64,000 bases of DNA, from contig NZ_JAUYVM010000023.1 in NCBI RefSeq assembly GCF_030689305.1, positions 20,294-84,293 on the forward strand, in the 5' to 3' direction. The position numbers and the translations under genes are program-made. Source of the DNA: Vibrio penaeicida (GTDB taxonomy: Bacteria; Pseudomonadota; Gammaproteobacteria; Enterobacterales; Vibrionaceae). The notes below the pieces were generated by a model. That model did no database searches, had not been told where the DNA came from, and worked only from the letters and a program-made list of their open reading frames with translations. Shown piece by piece: positions 17,087-25,242 of this stretch; position 1 is the stretch's first letter; each line of letters opens with the position of its first letter.

Positions 17087-18913
17087 ATGAAAACTCTGCG
17101 ATCATTTTTATATTGGCTGGTATTGAGTGTGTGGCTTACTGCACCAGCATCTGCTGAATTGTTTTCGAACAATGCTCAAGGGTTCACGCCCAGCTTCGAT
17201 AACTCACCGAATCAATTTGTCCCTGTAGACGAAGCCTTCCCATTTAACTTTTTCCAAGACAATGATCGCATTCGCCTTGAATGGCAGGTCAAAGATGAAT
17301 ACTACCTTTATCAAGAACGTATTTCGGTCTCCGCAAATGGCGCTGAAATTGGTTCAATTGAAATGCGAGATGGTCAGCCGTACAAAGACGAGTTTTTTGG
17401 CGATGTTCGAATCTATACGTCTCCGCTCACCGTTACCGTGCCGCTGCTGTCAGCTACAAGTAACGCAGAGCTGGAAGTCCGCTATCAAGGCTGTGCAAAA
17501 GCAGGATTTTGCTACCCACCAGAAATTCGCACGGTGCCGATTTCAGCATTTACTTCCACAGTGGGTACTGACTCATCAAGTTCAGTGAATGCAGCGCCTA
17601 GCGGCTCAAAATCAAATGGCTCGGAATCCAAAAGTTCGCCTGCTTCATCAACCATTTCACAATCACAAGAATCAGGGTTTGCGGACAAACTGGCCAACAG
17701 TTGGTGGACGCCCTTACTGTTCTTTGCTTTGGGTGTAGGTTTAGCTTTCACCCCTTGTGTTCTACCGATGTACCCAATCCTCACCAGTATCGTATTGGGC
17801 GGCGGCCAAATCTCGCAGAAACGTGCGCTTGGTTTGTCGTTTGTGTACGTTCAAGGGATGGCGCTCACCTACACTATTCTTGGGCTAGTCGTTGCATCGG
17901 CTGGGCTTCAATTCCAAGCCGCCATGCAGCATCACTATGTGTTGATTGGCTTAAGTGTGCTGTTTATTGCCCTTTCCGCTTCCATGTTTGGGGCTTACAC
18001 CCTTCAATTACCAAGCGGAGTTCAAACTTGGCTTAATAACCTTAGTAACAAACAACAAGGTGGCAGCAATGCCGGCGTGTTTGCTATGGGTGCGATTTCA
18101 GGTTTAGTGTGCTCACCTTGTACCACGGCTCCGCTGTCTGGCGCACTTTTGTATGTTGCTCAAAGCGGCGACATGCTCACGGGTGGCGTTGCATTGTATG
18201 CCTTAGCGCTCGGAATGGGCATTCCACTTATTGCGGTTGCCGTATTTGGTAATAAGCTTCTGCCAAGAGCGGGGGGTTGGATGGATCGCGTTAAAATGAT
18301 GTTCGGGTTCATTTTACTTGCTGCGCCGATTTTCCTACTCGAGCGAATTCTTCCAGAGCTCTGGACTCAAATTATGTGGTCGCTACTTGGCTTAGCCGCT
18401 TTTGGCTGGCTTTACCACGCGAAGAACAGTTTGCCATTTGGTGGTTGGAAGCAAAGCTTAGTCGGCATTATTGCCATGCTCGGAATTGTCGCATCTGCAC
18501 AGCCTATTCTTTCTCAATGGTGGAACCCATCTGCGGTTGCTCAAGCCGAGCCAACCGTGGCGTTCAAACGAGTCAAAAGCCTTGCAGCGCTAGAAGCAGA
18601 ACTGCAGGCGGCCAAGCAGGCAGGGAAACCCGTCATGCTCGATTTCTACGCCGATTGGTGTGTCGCGTGTAAAGAATTTGAAAAATACACCTTCCACGCC
18701 CCTGAAGTGGAAGCAAAACTTCAGGGCTATGTATTGCTTCAAGCCGATGTGACGAGAAGCATGCCAGAAGACATTGAATTGCTGCAGAAACTCGAAGTAT
18801 TGGGGTTGCCCACTATTGAGTTTTGGGACGCAAATGGGGAATATTTGCCCAATGCGCGCCTCACTGGTTTTATGCCAGCCGAACCATTTCTTGCGCACTT
18901 AAACGCACTGTAA
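17087..18913 (+). CDS. dsbD: Thiol:disulfide interchange protein DsbD
   Basis: DsbD carries electrons from cytosolic thioredoxin across the inner membrane to reduce DsbC, DsbG and CcmG. With the ATG giving MKTLRSFLYW the product has 608 residues; the family is about 570-620. A signal peptide ends at PASAE. The periplasmic alpha domain holds the cysteine pair in GCAKAGFCYPPE. A Ser-rich linker follows. The eight-helix beta domain has the two active cysteines in FTPCVLPMYP and VCSPCTTAPLSG. The C-terminal thioredoxin-like gamma domain has WCVACK. A TTG five codons upstream is also in frame but the ATG is preferred. Confidence 0.95.
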   Translation: MKTLRSFLYWLVLSVWLTAPASAELFSNNAQGFTPSFDNSPNQFVPVDEAFPFNFFQDNDRIRLEWQVKDEYYLYQERISVSANGAEIGSIEMRDGQPYKDEFFGDVRIYTSPLTVTVPLLSATSNAELEVRYQGCAKAGFCYPPEIRTVPISAFTSTVGTDSSSSVNAAPSGSKSNGSESKSSPASSTISQSQESGFADKLANSWWTPLLFFALGVGLAFTPCVLPMYPILTSIVLGGGQISQKRALGLSFVYVQGMALTYTILGLVVASAGLQFQAAMQHHYVLIGLSVLFIALSASMFGAYTLQLPSGVQTWLNNLSNKQQGGSNAGVFAMGAISGLVCSPCTTAPLSGALLYVAQSGDMLTGGVALYALALGMGIPLIAVAVFGNKLLPRAGGWMDRVKMMFGFILLAAPIFLLERILPELWTQIMWSLLGLAAFGWLYHAKNSLPFGGWKQSLVGIIAMLGIVASAQPILSQWWNPSAVAQAEPTVAFKRVKSLAALEAELQAAKQAGKPVMLDFYADWCVACKEFEKYTFHAPEVEAKLQGYVLLQADVTRSMPEDIELLQKLEVLGLPTIEFWDANGEYLPNARLTGFMPAEPFLAHLNAL

Positions 18914-18939
18914 CCGTTCTAGCAAAGTAAACACCTCTA

Positions 18940-18972
18940 TGTGAGCCCGATTTTTCGGGCTCACATTTTTTT
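18940..18972 (+). terminator. Rho-independent terminator of dsbD
   Basis: The hairpin TGTGAGCCCGA-ttttt-CGGGCTCACA is followed by a T-run, 26 bp after the stop. Confidence 0.9.
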
Positions 18973-19040
18973 GTTTCATTTCTGTTAAAAGCTCAAATTT
19001 TCAACATAATAATCTCAGTGACGTAACTGAGTTTTTTATC

Positions 19041-20273
19041 ATGAAACGGATTATCTACACATTGTGTGTAAGTTTGGGGTGGCTGTTTTCCACAATGGTA
19101 ACGCCCCATAATATGGCCGTTGCCAGTAATATCCAATCGAACAACATCGTAGTGCTCACTTCATTCCCTGAAAGCTTTTACTCTCCTATTCGAGAGGCGT
19201 TTCAGGATAAATACCCCAATACTCACCTTCGCTTCATCAATAAAAAAACACCCGCTTTAATGGCGCATCTAGAACAGCGCCGAAGCCCAAATGCCGACCT
19301 CATTTGGCTCAGCTCATCCGATGCCATGGCTCAGCTTGCCATTGCCGGTTTCATCCAGCAGAGCCATACCTTTGCGTGGTCGCAATTTGGCTTCTTTTGG
19401 AATACCGAACGACTTGAACAGATCAATCTACCCACGCCCACCAGCTGGGAAGTGATCACCTCTGAAAGTTTTCAAAACCAAATAGCCATGAGTGCGCCTT
19501 CTCGCTCTGGCACCAACCATCTGGTTATCGAACTTGTATTGCAGCAATACGGCTGGGAAGAAGGCTGGAAACTATTGTTAAAACTCGGGGGAAATCTAAG
19601 CACTATCACCGCGCGCAGCTTTGGCGTACGGGAAGGCATTTTAAGGCAGCGCTTTACGGTTGCCCCTGTCGTCGACTTTTTCTATCGCAGCGCGTTAGCC
19701 AATCAAGCTCCGGTTGGGTTTCATCCGTTCCCCGATTCGCCACTTATTCCAGCACAAATCGGCATCACCAAGCAATCTCCTTCTAATGCTATTCGCCATA
19801 CCTTTGTTGATTTCATATTGTCTGATGAGGGGCAAGCTTTGCTCAACCAACCCAACATCAATCGAATTCCTTTTAAAGTGGGCGTTGAGATGGCAGAAAA
19901 AAGTGGTACGTCAGATTTCAATAGCGAGCTTTCCGCCAGCCGATATCACACCGTAAACGCTTTGTTCGACCAATGGATCACACATCGACTGGATGCTTTA
20001 CATCGGTTTTGGGTCACATGGCACCACATCCATCAGCAACCACTCTCATCGCCCCAAAAACAAAAATTAGACGACATATGGGCGTCAATTAGCCAAATTC
20101 CTGTCGAAGAAGGCGTAGCCTCCGACCCTACTCTCAACCAAAAACTCAGTAGCGTGCACCGCTATGACGATTTTTATCAGCGAATAACGGGTCTATGGCA
20201 GTCGCAAATGAATGCTGATCTAGAGTCCGCCATATCCGAGCTAGAGCAGCTTTCTCGTGAGGTTTCCCCATGA
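19041..20273 (+). CDS. PgtC-like regulatory solute-binding protein
   Basis: The 410-residue protein has a signal peptide of about 28 residues (ending MAVASN) and the fold of family-1 extracellular solute-binding proteins. It overlaps the following kinase gene by 4 bp (ATGA), as expected for a sensing partner. In Salmonella, PgtC together with PgtB (kinase) and PgtA (regulator) induces phosphoglycerate uptake; this three-gene order matches. It is clearly homologous to the transport SBP at 23800-25140: both carry SAPSRSGT(N/T)H, a later RSFGV, VDFILSDEGQ/IDFLLSDEGQ, and an SRY..VN.LFD..IT.R helix in a long C-terminal extension. Its substrate is not known. Confidence 0.78.
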   Translation: MKRIIYTLCVSLGWLFSTMVTPHNMAVASNIQSNNIVVLTSFPESFYSPIREAFQDKYPNTHLRFINKKTPALMAHLEQRRSPNADLIWLSSSDAMAQLAIAGFIQQSHTFAWSQFGFFWNTERLEQINLPTPTSWEVITSESFQNQIAMSAPSRSGTNHLVIELVLQQYGWEEGWKLLLKLGGNLSTITARSFGVREGILRQRFTVAPVVDFFYRSALANQAPVGFHPFPDSPLIPAQIGITKQSPSNAIRHTFVDFILSDEGQALLNQPNINRIPFKVGVEMAEKSGTSDFNSELSASRYHTVNALFDQWITHRLDALHRFWVTWHHIHQQPLSSPQKQKLDDIWASISQIPVEEGVASDPTLNQKLSSVHRYDDFYQRITGLWQSQMNADLESAISELEQLSREVSP

Positions 20274-22270
20274 AAAAACGCCACAGTATCGCGCTTAGAA
20301 TCTTTGCACTTTTTATGGCGCTAGGCTGCCTTGCCATTGGTATGGTCGTATCCAACGTCGTCACACTCCAACACCTCGCCTCCTCTTCAGAAGCTTGGGG
20401 GCAAAAACAGCTTCCGGTTATGGTCGCTGCTGCCAAGTTTGCAGAGTTGGGCGGTCAAATAACGACAGACGCTACTCACTTGGCATTAGCCAAGTCCGCC
20501 AGTGCGCTTCAAGAGGCCAATCAAGATTTGCAAAATACGCTCCCCAAGCTGAGCAGTTTAGACCCGCAAAAGCTGTCTCCCAAACATCATCAAGAGATGC
20601 AACGGCTCGCTTTGGAACTCAAAGAAAACATTCGTAAAATCTATGCCAATACCGAGCAAAAACTGCTGATTCAAGAGCGCCAGCAACAACTTAGGCAACA
20701 GCTATATTGGACACAAATCGATTTTGTAGATGAAGTCATTCCGCTTACGGAAGAAAGCCAGTTCAACCTCGGATTGCTAATGGATAAGCTCGAAAAAAGT
20801 CAGGTGTTGTCTAAATCTGAATTTGTGTCACTTCAATTTGAGAGCAACAGCCAGAGCCAGCTTTTAAAGCTAGAAGCCGATGTAAACCTAGTGCTGGATC
20901 TGCTCCAGCGTGTCTCTCTATTTTCAAGCCAAACCGACATTTTGGCAGCGCAAAGCATGATCGATGAAACCATGGTCACCATTTATCAACAAATCAGCGC
21001 ACTCAAGCCACTTCCTAGCACGGTAACCATTCGTCAAATTGCGTCGCAGCTCAACGACCATGTTACTGGGAGTAATACCCCCATTCAGCGGGCACTCAGA
21101 GTGTTATCTCTCGATGAAGGAAACCAAGAATTGCTTGCTCAAAACCGAGCACTCATTCAAAGCATTCGCCAATTCATTTCAGAAGCCGTGCGCGAAGCCG
21201 AAGCACAGGCAACCAATACCGCAAGCAGTATTACCGATATCGTGAACACCAGCCGAACTCAACTCAACGTCACCATCGGCACTATTGCCATACTGACGAT
21301 ATTTGTTGCTTTATACCTTAAAAACCAGCTCCTCAGCCGATTAGCAACCGTACTTCGAAGCATGCGACATTTGGCGCAAGGTGAATTGCAAACACCGTTA
21401 AAAATAGCGGGGCAAGATGAAGTGGCCTCGTTGGCGCACGCCACCAATGTATTTAACCAAACCGCAAGACAATTGAGGCAACGTACCAGTGCTCTAGAAG
21501 AAAAAAACCACCAGCTTTTAGATGAAATTGAGCAGCGCCAGCAAGCAGAAAACAATTTAAAAGAAACCCAAGAAGAATTAGTTCAAGCCGCTAAACTGGC
21601 TGTGCTCGGTCAACTGACTTCCGGTATTGTGCATGAATTTAGCCAGCCATTAGCCGCCATTCGTTCGAACAGCTATCTCGCCTCTCAATACTTAAGTAAA
21701 CAGCAACCAGAGCAAGCGCAAGAAAAATTGGACCGAATAGATCGCATCACCGACAGAGCAACAAAACTCTGCCAACACCTTAAATCCTTTGCTCGCAAAA
21801 CCGACGACGTAACTCAAAGAACCTACGTATCCAAAGCGGTGATCAACGCCATAGATTTATTCACAGAAAGCTTGCCAGAGGATTGGGTCACCATCGATAT
21901 TGCAACCGATTTATGCGTTCGTGCCAACGAAATACGGCTAGAGCAGGTCTTGGTCAACGCCATCAGCAATAGCTTAGATGCCATTCAGCAGAGACTAGGA
22001 GACGATGAATTTCATCCCTCTATTTCCATTTCAGCCCATCAATCGACCGACTGGGTCAACCTGTGTATCACCGATAATGGGTGTGGTATGACTCAAGAAC
22101 AAGTCGATCAAATCTTTGAACCTTTCTTCACCACAAAAGAGGTGGGCAGCGGCTTAGGGCTCGGGATGTCGATAACACATAACATAATTCAAGATTTCGG
22201 CGGCACTATCTATGTGCAGTCTGAAATTAACACGGGAACGGAGGTTATGGTATGTCTCAAACCCATGTAG
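20270..22270 (+). CDS. PgtB-like sensor histidine kinase
   Basis: The 666-residue membrane kinase has one transmembrane helix near 10-32, a large mostly helical periplasmic region to about 340, a second helix near 345-362 and HAMP near 365-415. A coiled coil (RTSALEEKNHQLLDEIEQRQ) leads to the kinase core. The phospho-acceptor is H455 in GIVHEFSQPLAAIRSN. The ATPase part shows NAISNSLDAI, DNGCGM and GSGLGLGMSI. Length and order match PgtB (about 670 residues). It overlaps the SBP-like gene before it by 4 bp and the regulator after it by 19 bp, so all three are translated together. Confidence 0.88.
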   Translation: MKKRHSIALRIFALFMALGCLAIGMVVSNVVTLQHLASSSEAWGQKQLPVMVAAAKFAELGGQITTDATHLALAKSASALQEANQDLQNTLPKLSSLDPQKLSPKHHQEMQRLALELKENIRKIYANTEQKLLIQERQQQLRQQLYWTQIDFVDEVIPLTEESQFNLGLLMDKLEKSQVLSKSEFVSLQFESNSQSQLLKLEADVNLVLDLLQRVSLFSSQTDILAAQSMIDETMVTIYQQISALKPLPSTVTIRQIASQLNDHVTGSNTPIQRALRVLSLDEGNQELLAQNRALIQSIRQFISEAVREAEAQATNTASSITDIVNTSRTQLNVTIGTIAILTIFVALYLKNQLLSRLATVLRSMRHLAQGELQTPLKIAGQDEVASLAHATNVFNQTARQLRQRTSALEEKNHQLLDEIEQRQQAENNLKETQEELVQAAKLAVLGQLTSGIVHEFSQPLAAIRSNSYLASQYLSKQQPEQAQEKLDRIDRITDRATKLCQHLKSFARKTDDVTQRTYVSKAVINAIDLFTESLPEDWVTIDIATDLCVRANEIRLEQVLVNAISNSLDAIQQRLGDDEFHPSISISAHQSTDWVNLCITDNGCGMTQEQVDQIFEPFFTTKEVGSGLGLGMSITHNIIQDFGGTIYVQSEINTGTEVMVCLKPM

Positions 22271-23595
22271 TACTGGTGGAAGACGATAAAGAACTCAGAG
22301 AAAGCCTGAGCGAGATCCTAGAACTGAATGACATGATCGTCACGGCATTTGCTTCTGCCGACAAAGCACTTCCTTGCATTCAATATAACGCCAATAGCAT
22401 TGTCATTTCAGACATCAGAATGCCCAACATGGATGGTATGACGTTCTTACAACACCTACAGCAACTCGACGCGGAGTTGCCCGTGATTCTGATTTCAGGT
22501 CATGCGGACATCGAAACCGCGTTGCAATGCATTAAACAAGGTGCCTTTGATTTTGTCGAAAAACCGCTGAGACCAGAACATCTTATCGGGCTTGCAACCA
22601 AAGCCATTCAGCATCGTGCCCTCACGCTGGAAAACCGAAGGCTGAAACAAAGGAATCCTCGTAACATCACATTGGATGAACTGCTCATTGGCGAATCCGA
22701 TTCCATGCAGAAACTCAAAAGCCGGTTAATGACCCTCGCTAATGCCGACGTCAACATTGTGATTAACGGAGAAACGGGCACAGGCAAAGAGAAAATCGCC
22801 CGTACCTTACACAGCCAGTCTGAACGCAGTGATAAACCATTTGTCGCCATTAACTGCGGCGCTATGCCAGAAAACCTGATTGAGTCGGAGCTGTTTGGTC
22901 ATGAAGCAGGCAGCTTTACCGGAGCCAGTAAAAAACGGATCGGCAAAATAGAGTACGCTTCTGGTGGCACCTTATTTCTCGATGAAATAGAAAGCATGCC
23001 GTTATCCGCTCAAATCCGTTTACTGCGAGTCATTCAAGAAGGTGAATTGGAACGAGTGGGCAGTAATCAAGTCGTAAAAGTTGATTTGAAAGTTCTTTCC
23101 GCTTCAAAAGACGACTTATTCGACTTATCACAACGAGGCGTTTTCAGACAAGATTTGTACTACCGCCTAAACGTTGCCAACCTAGACATCCCACCACTGC
23201 GAGACCGAAAGTCTGATATCCCGATGCTATTGGGGTATTTCATTCACGGTGCCGAAAAGCGCCTTGGGCAGAAAGCCCCTACCCTAACGCCGATGCATTT
23301 CCAACATCTCATGTCTCATGACTGGCCCGGGAATGTGCGCGAACTGATGAACGAGGCAGATCGGATCGTTTTGGGCATATCGGATCTTATCTTCACCAGT
23401 AACCAGCAAGAATGTCACAGTTTGGCGCATCAGATGACTCAATTTGAATTTTCCGTCCTCCACCATACCTTGATTCAATTTGATGGTCATATTGGGGCGA
23501 CAGCAGAACATTTAGATATTCCACGTAAGAATCTGTACCTGAGAATGAAAAAGTTTGGTTTGAAGAAAGAGGATTACGTTTTGCCTGAAGAGTAG
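22252..23595 (+). CDS. PgtA-like NtrC-family response regulator
   Basis: The 447-residue protein has three domains: a receiver (about 1-120) with the phospho-Asp in VISDIRMPNMDG, a sigma54 AAA+ domain (about 140-370) with Walker A GETGTGKE and Walker B GGTLFLDEIE, and a C-terminal Fis-type helix-turn-helix (HIGATAEHLDIPRKNLYLRM). The sigma54-contact loop reads GSFTGA instead of the usual GAFTGA. The start ATG lies inside the end of the kinase gene with GGAGG seven bases before it. It should activate a sigma54 promoter; a near-match lies before the ABC transporter genes just downstream. Confidence 0.9.
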   Translation: MSQTHVVLVEDDKELRESLSEILELNDMIVTAFASADKALPCIQYNANSIVISDIRMPNMDGMTFLQHLQQLDAELPVILISGHADIETALQCIKQGAFDFVEKPLRPEHLIGLATKAIQHRALTLENRRLKQRNPRNITLDELLIGESDSMQKLKSRLMTLANADVNIVINGETGTGKEKIARTLHSQSERSDKPFVAINCGAMPENLIESELFGHEAGSFTGASKKRIGKIEYASGGTLFLDEIESMPLSAQIRLLRVIQEGELERVGSNQVVKVDLKVLSASKDDLFDLSQRGVFRQDLYYRLNVANLDIPPLRDRKSDIPMLLGYFIHGAEKRLGQKAPTLTPMHFQHLMSHDWPGNVRELMNEADRIVLGISDLIFTSNQQECHSLAHQMTQFEFSVLHHTLIQFDGHIGATAEHLDIPRKNLYLRMKKFGLKKEDYVLPEE

Positions 23596-23613
23596 GTCAT
23601 CGATGACCTACTC
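23590..23613. repeat. Perfect 24-bp palindrome at the regulator stop codon
   Basis: The first half is GAGTAGGTCATC and the second half is its exact reverse complement. It begins in the last sense codon and includes the stop TAG of the regulator gene. No T-run follows, so it is not a standard terminator. It could be an operator for the regulator encoded here or for another dimeric protein, or an RNA hairpin protecting the 3' end. Confidence 0.7.
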
Positions 23614-23702
23614 ACAGATCACATTGGTCATCATTTGACACACTGTAAGAAGCCGAAAAACCATAAGATACTAAAATTAAAGGAATTAATTTAAGTTTAA
23701 CA

Positions 23703-23718
23703 TTGGCATAACATTTGA
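23703..23718 (+). promoter_or_regulatory. Possible sigma54 (-24/-12) promoter of the ABC operon
   Basis: TTGGCATAACATTTGA has the -24 element TTGGCA and, at the right spacing, TTTGA where TTGCA/T is expected at -12. The GG is followed by 10 nt before the second G. It lies about 97 bp before the binding-protein ATG. The neighbouring regulator is of the sigma54-dependent class, which supports the call, but the -12 half is imperfect. Confidence 0.5.
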
Positions 23719-23799
23719 ACTAGTAACGATAGGTTATCGCGCAAATTCGCTGGTAACCCGCACATGGATAACCCTACGTTGATAAAAATGGAGTGCACA

Positions 23800-25140
23800 A
23801 TGAAACATGGAATCAAACTGCTGACACTAACCAGCGCAATGATGCTCGCAATGGGCAGCGCATCCGCTTGGGCAATGTCGGACAAAGACTTGGTGATCGT
23901 CACCTCGTTTTCCAATGACGTGACCGACGTTTATAAAAAAGCGTTTGAAAAAAAATACCCCAACGTAAAAGTCGAAATCTTAAAGAAAAAAACCACATCC
24001 GGTATTAAGTATCTGCAAGAAACGGCTTCTCGTAACAACTCTGATATTTTCTGGGCATCGGCCCCCGATGCTTTTGAAGTGCTAAAAGACAACGACTTGC
24101 TGGCGCAATACCAATCGTCAGTCACTGGTATTCCCGAGAAAGTAGGATCATTTCCTATTAATGACCCAGACGGTTACTACAAAGGGTTTGCGCTTTCGGG
24201 CTACGGCATGATGTGGAACGAACGTTACATAAAAGCCAAAAAACTCCCGATCCCTAATGAGTGGGAAGATTTGGCTGACCCCATTTACCACAAACACGTA
24301 GGAATGTCGGCACCTTCACGCTCAGGAACCACTCACCTAACGGTAGAAGCGATCCTTCAAGGTAAGGGCTGGGAAGATGGTTGGGCGACGCTAAAAGCCA
24401 TTTCAGGTAACTTTCGCGTAGTCACCGAGCGAAGTTTTGGTGTGCCGGATGGCGTGAACAGTGGCTCATTTGGCGTGGGTATTGTGATTGATTTCTTTGG
24501 TCTGTCGTCGAAAGCAACAGGTTTCCCAGTCGACTTCCACTATCCGACGGTGACGGCACTTGTTCCCGCTAACGTCGGTAAAGTCAAAAATGCACCGAAC
24601 CAAGAAGCGGCTGGCGCTTTTATCGATTTCCTACTCTCTGACGAAGGGCAAGAACTCCTTCTCGATGAAGGGATTCAGCGCTTACCCGTCAACCCAAATG
24701 TATACAGCAAAACGCCTGAAGGTTTCCCAAACCCATTTACAGGTGAAAAGCTTGGAACGGTGGATTTCGATCTCAACCTATCCAAATCTCGCTACAACGT
24801 CGTCAATAGCTTGTTCGACGTCATGATCACCTACCGTATGGGAGAATTGCGCAGTGCAACGAAAGCCATTCAAGAGGCTGAATCCAAAGCGAAATCTCAA
24901 AACAATGCCAAAGCACTAGAGCTGGTTGCTCAAGCTAAAGCGTTAATCAATCAAATGCCCATCACAGCACAAGAAGCCAGTGACCCTGATTTTGCCGGTA
25001 TCTTCACCAAAAAGCGTAAGAAGAAAACCGACAAAGTCGGCGCTCGTCAGGCTGAAGTCGAACAAGCTTGGGATAAAAAAGTCGTCGTTAACTACGACAA
25101 AGCGAAAGCGCTTGCCGAACAAGCAATGGATATGCTGTAA
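23800..25140 (+). CDS. ABC transporter solute-binding protein (family 1, AfuA/Fbp-like)
   Basis: The periplasmic binding protein has 446 residues from the ATG preceded by TGGAG; an in-frame ATG 12 codons upstream lacks a ribosome-binding site. The signal peptide ends near ASAWA. The fold is that of iron/organophosphate family-1 proteins, but the adjacent Tyr pair that binds Fe3+ in FbpA is not visible. A SAPSRSGTTH segment and VVTERSFGVPDG suggest an anionic, perhaps phosphorylated, ligand by analogy with AfuA and PgtC. The C-terminus has an extra helical, Lys/Ala-rich region of about 100 residues, also present in the regulatory paralogue upstream. It is the first gene of a three-gene importer operon. 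Confidence 0.85.
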   Translation: MKHGIKLLTLTSAMMLAMGSASAWAMSDKDLVIVTSFSNDVTDVYKKAFEKKYPNVKVEILKKKTTSGIKYLQETASRNNSDIFWASAPDAFEVLKDNDLLAQYQSSVTGIPEKVGSFPINDPDGYYKGFALSGYGMMWNERYIKAKKLPIPNEWEDLADPIYHKHVGMSAPSRSGTTHLTVEAILQGKGWEDGWATLKAISGNFRVVTERSFGVPDGVNSGSFGVGIVIDFFGLSSKATGFPVDFHYPTVTALVPANVGKVKNAPNQEAAGAFIDFLLSDEGQELLLDEGIQRLPVNPNVYSKTPEGFPNPFTGEKLGTVDFDLNLSKSRYNVVNSLFDVMITYRMGELRSATKAIQEAESKAKSQNNAKALELVAQAKALINQMPITAQEASDPDFAGIFTKKRKKKTDKVGARQAEVEQAWDKKVVVNYDKAKALAEQAMDML

Positions 25141-25165
25141 GCCTTTTCCGCTCTACAACATCTGA

Positions 25166-25215
25166 TTCCCCCACTTGTAGGTCAGCACCACGTAATTGCG
25201 TGGTGCTGGGGGGAT
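25166..25215 (+). other. Intercistronic hairpin between binding protein and permease genes
   Basis: The inner stem CAGCACCACG/CGTGGTGCTG (25183-25192 with 25199-25208) is flanked by CCCCC on the left and GGGGGG on the right, followed by ATTTTTA. It may act as a partial terminator or as an mRNA 3' stabiliser. Such structures often make the binding protein more abundant than the membrane parts. Confidence 0.65.
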
Positions 25216-25242
25216 TTTTATCTCAAGAACATGGAGTTTCTT

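Noticed and set aside
16911..17105. Small minus-strand ORF in the dcuA-dsbD gap
   Set aside because: It lies within the MITE-like element. The related frame in copy 2 contains stop codons, so coding is unlikely.
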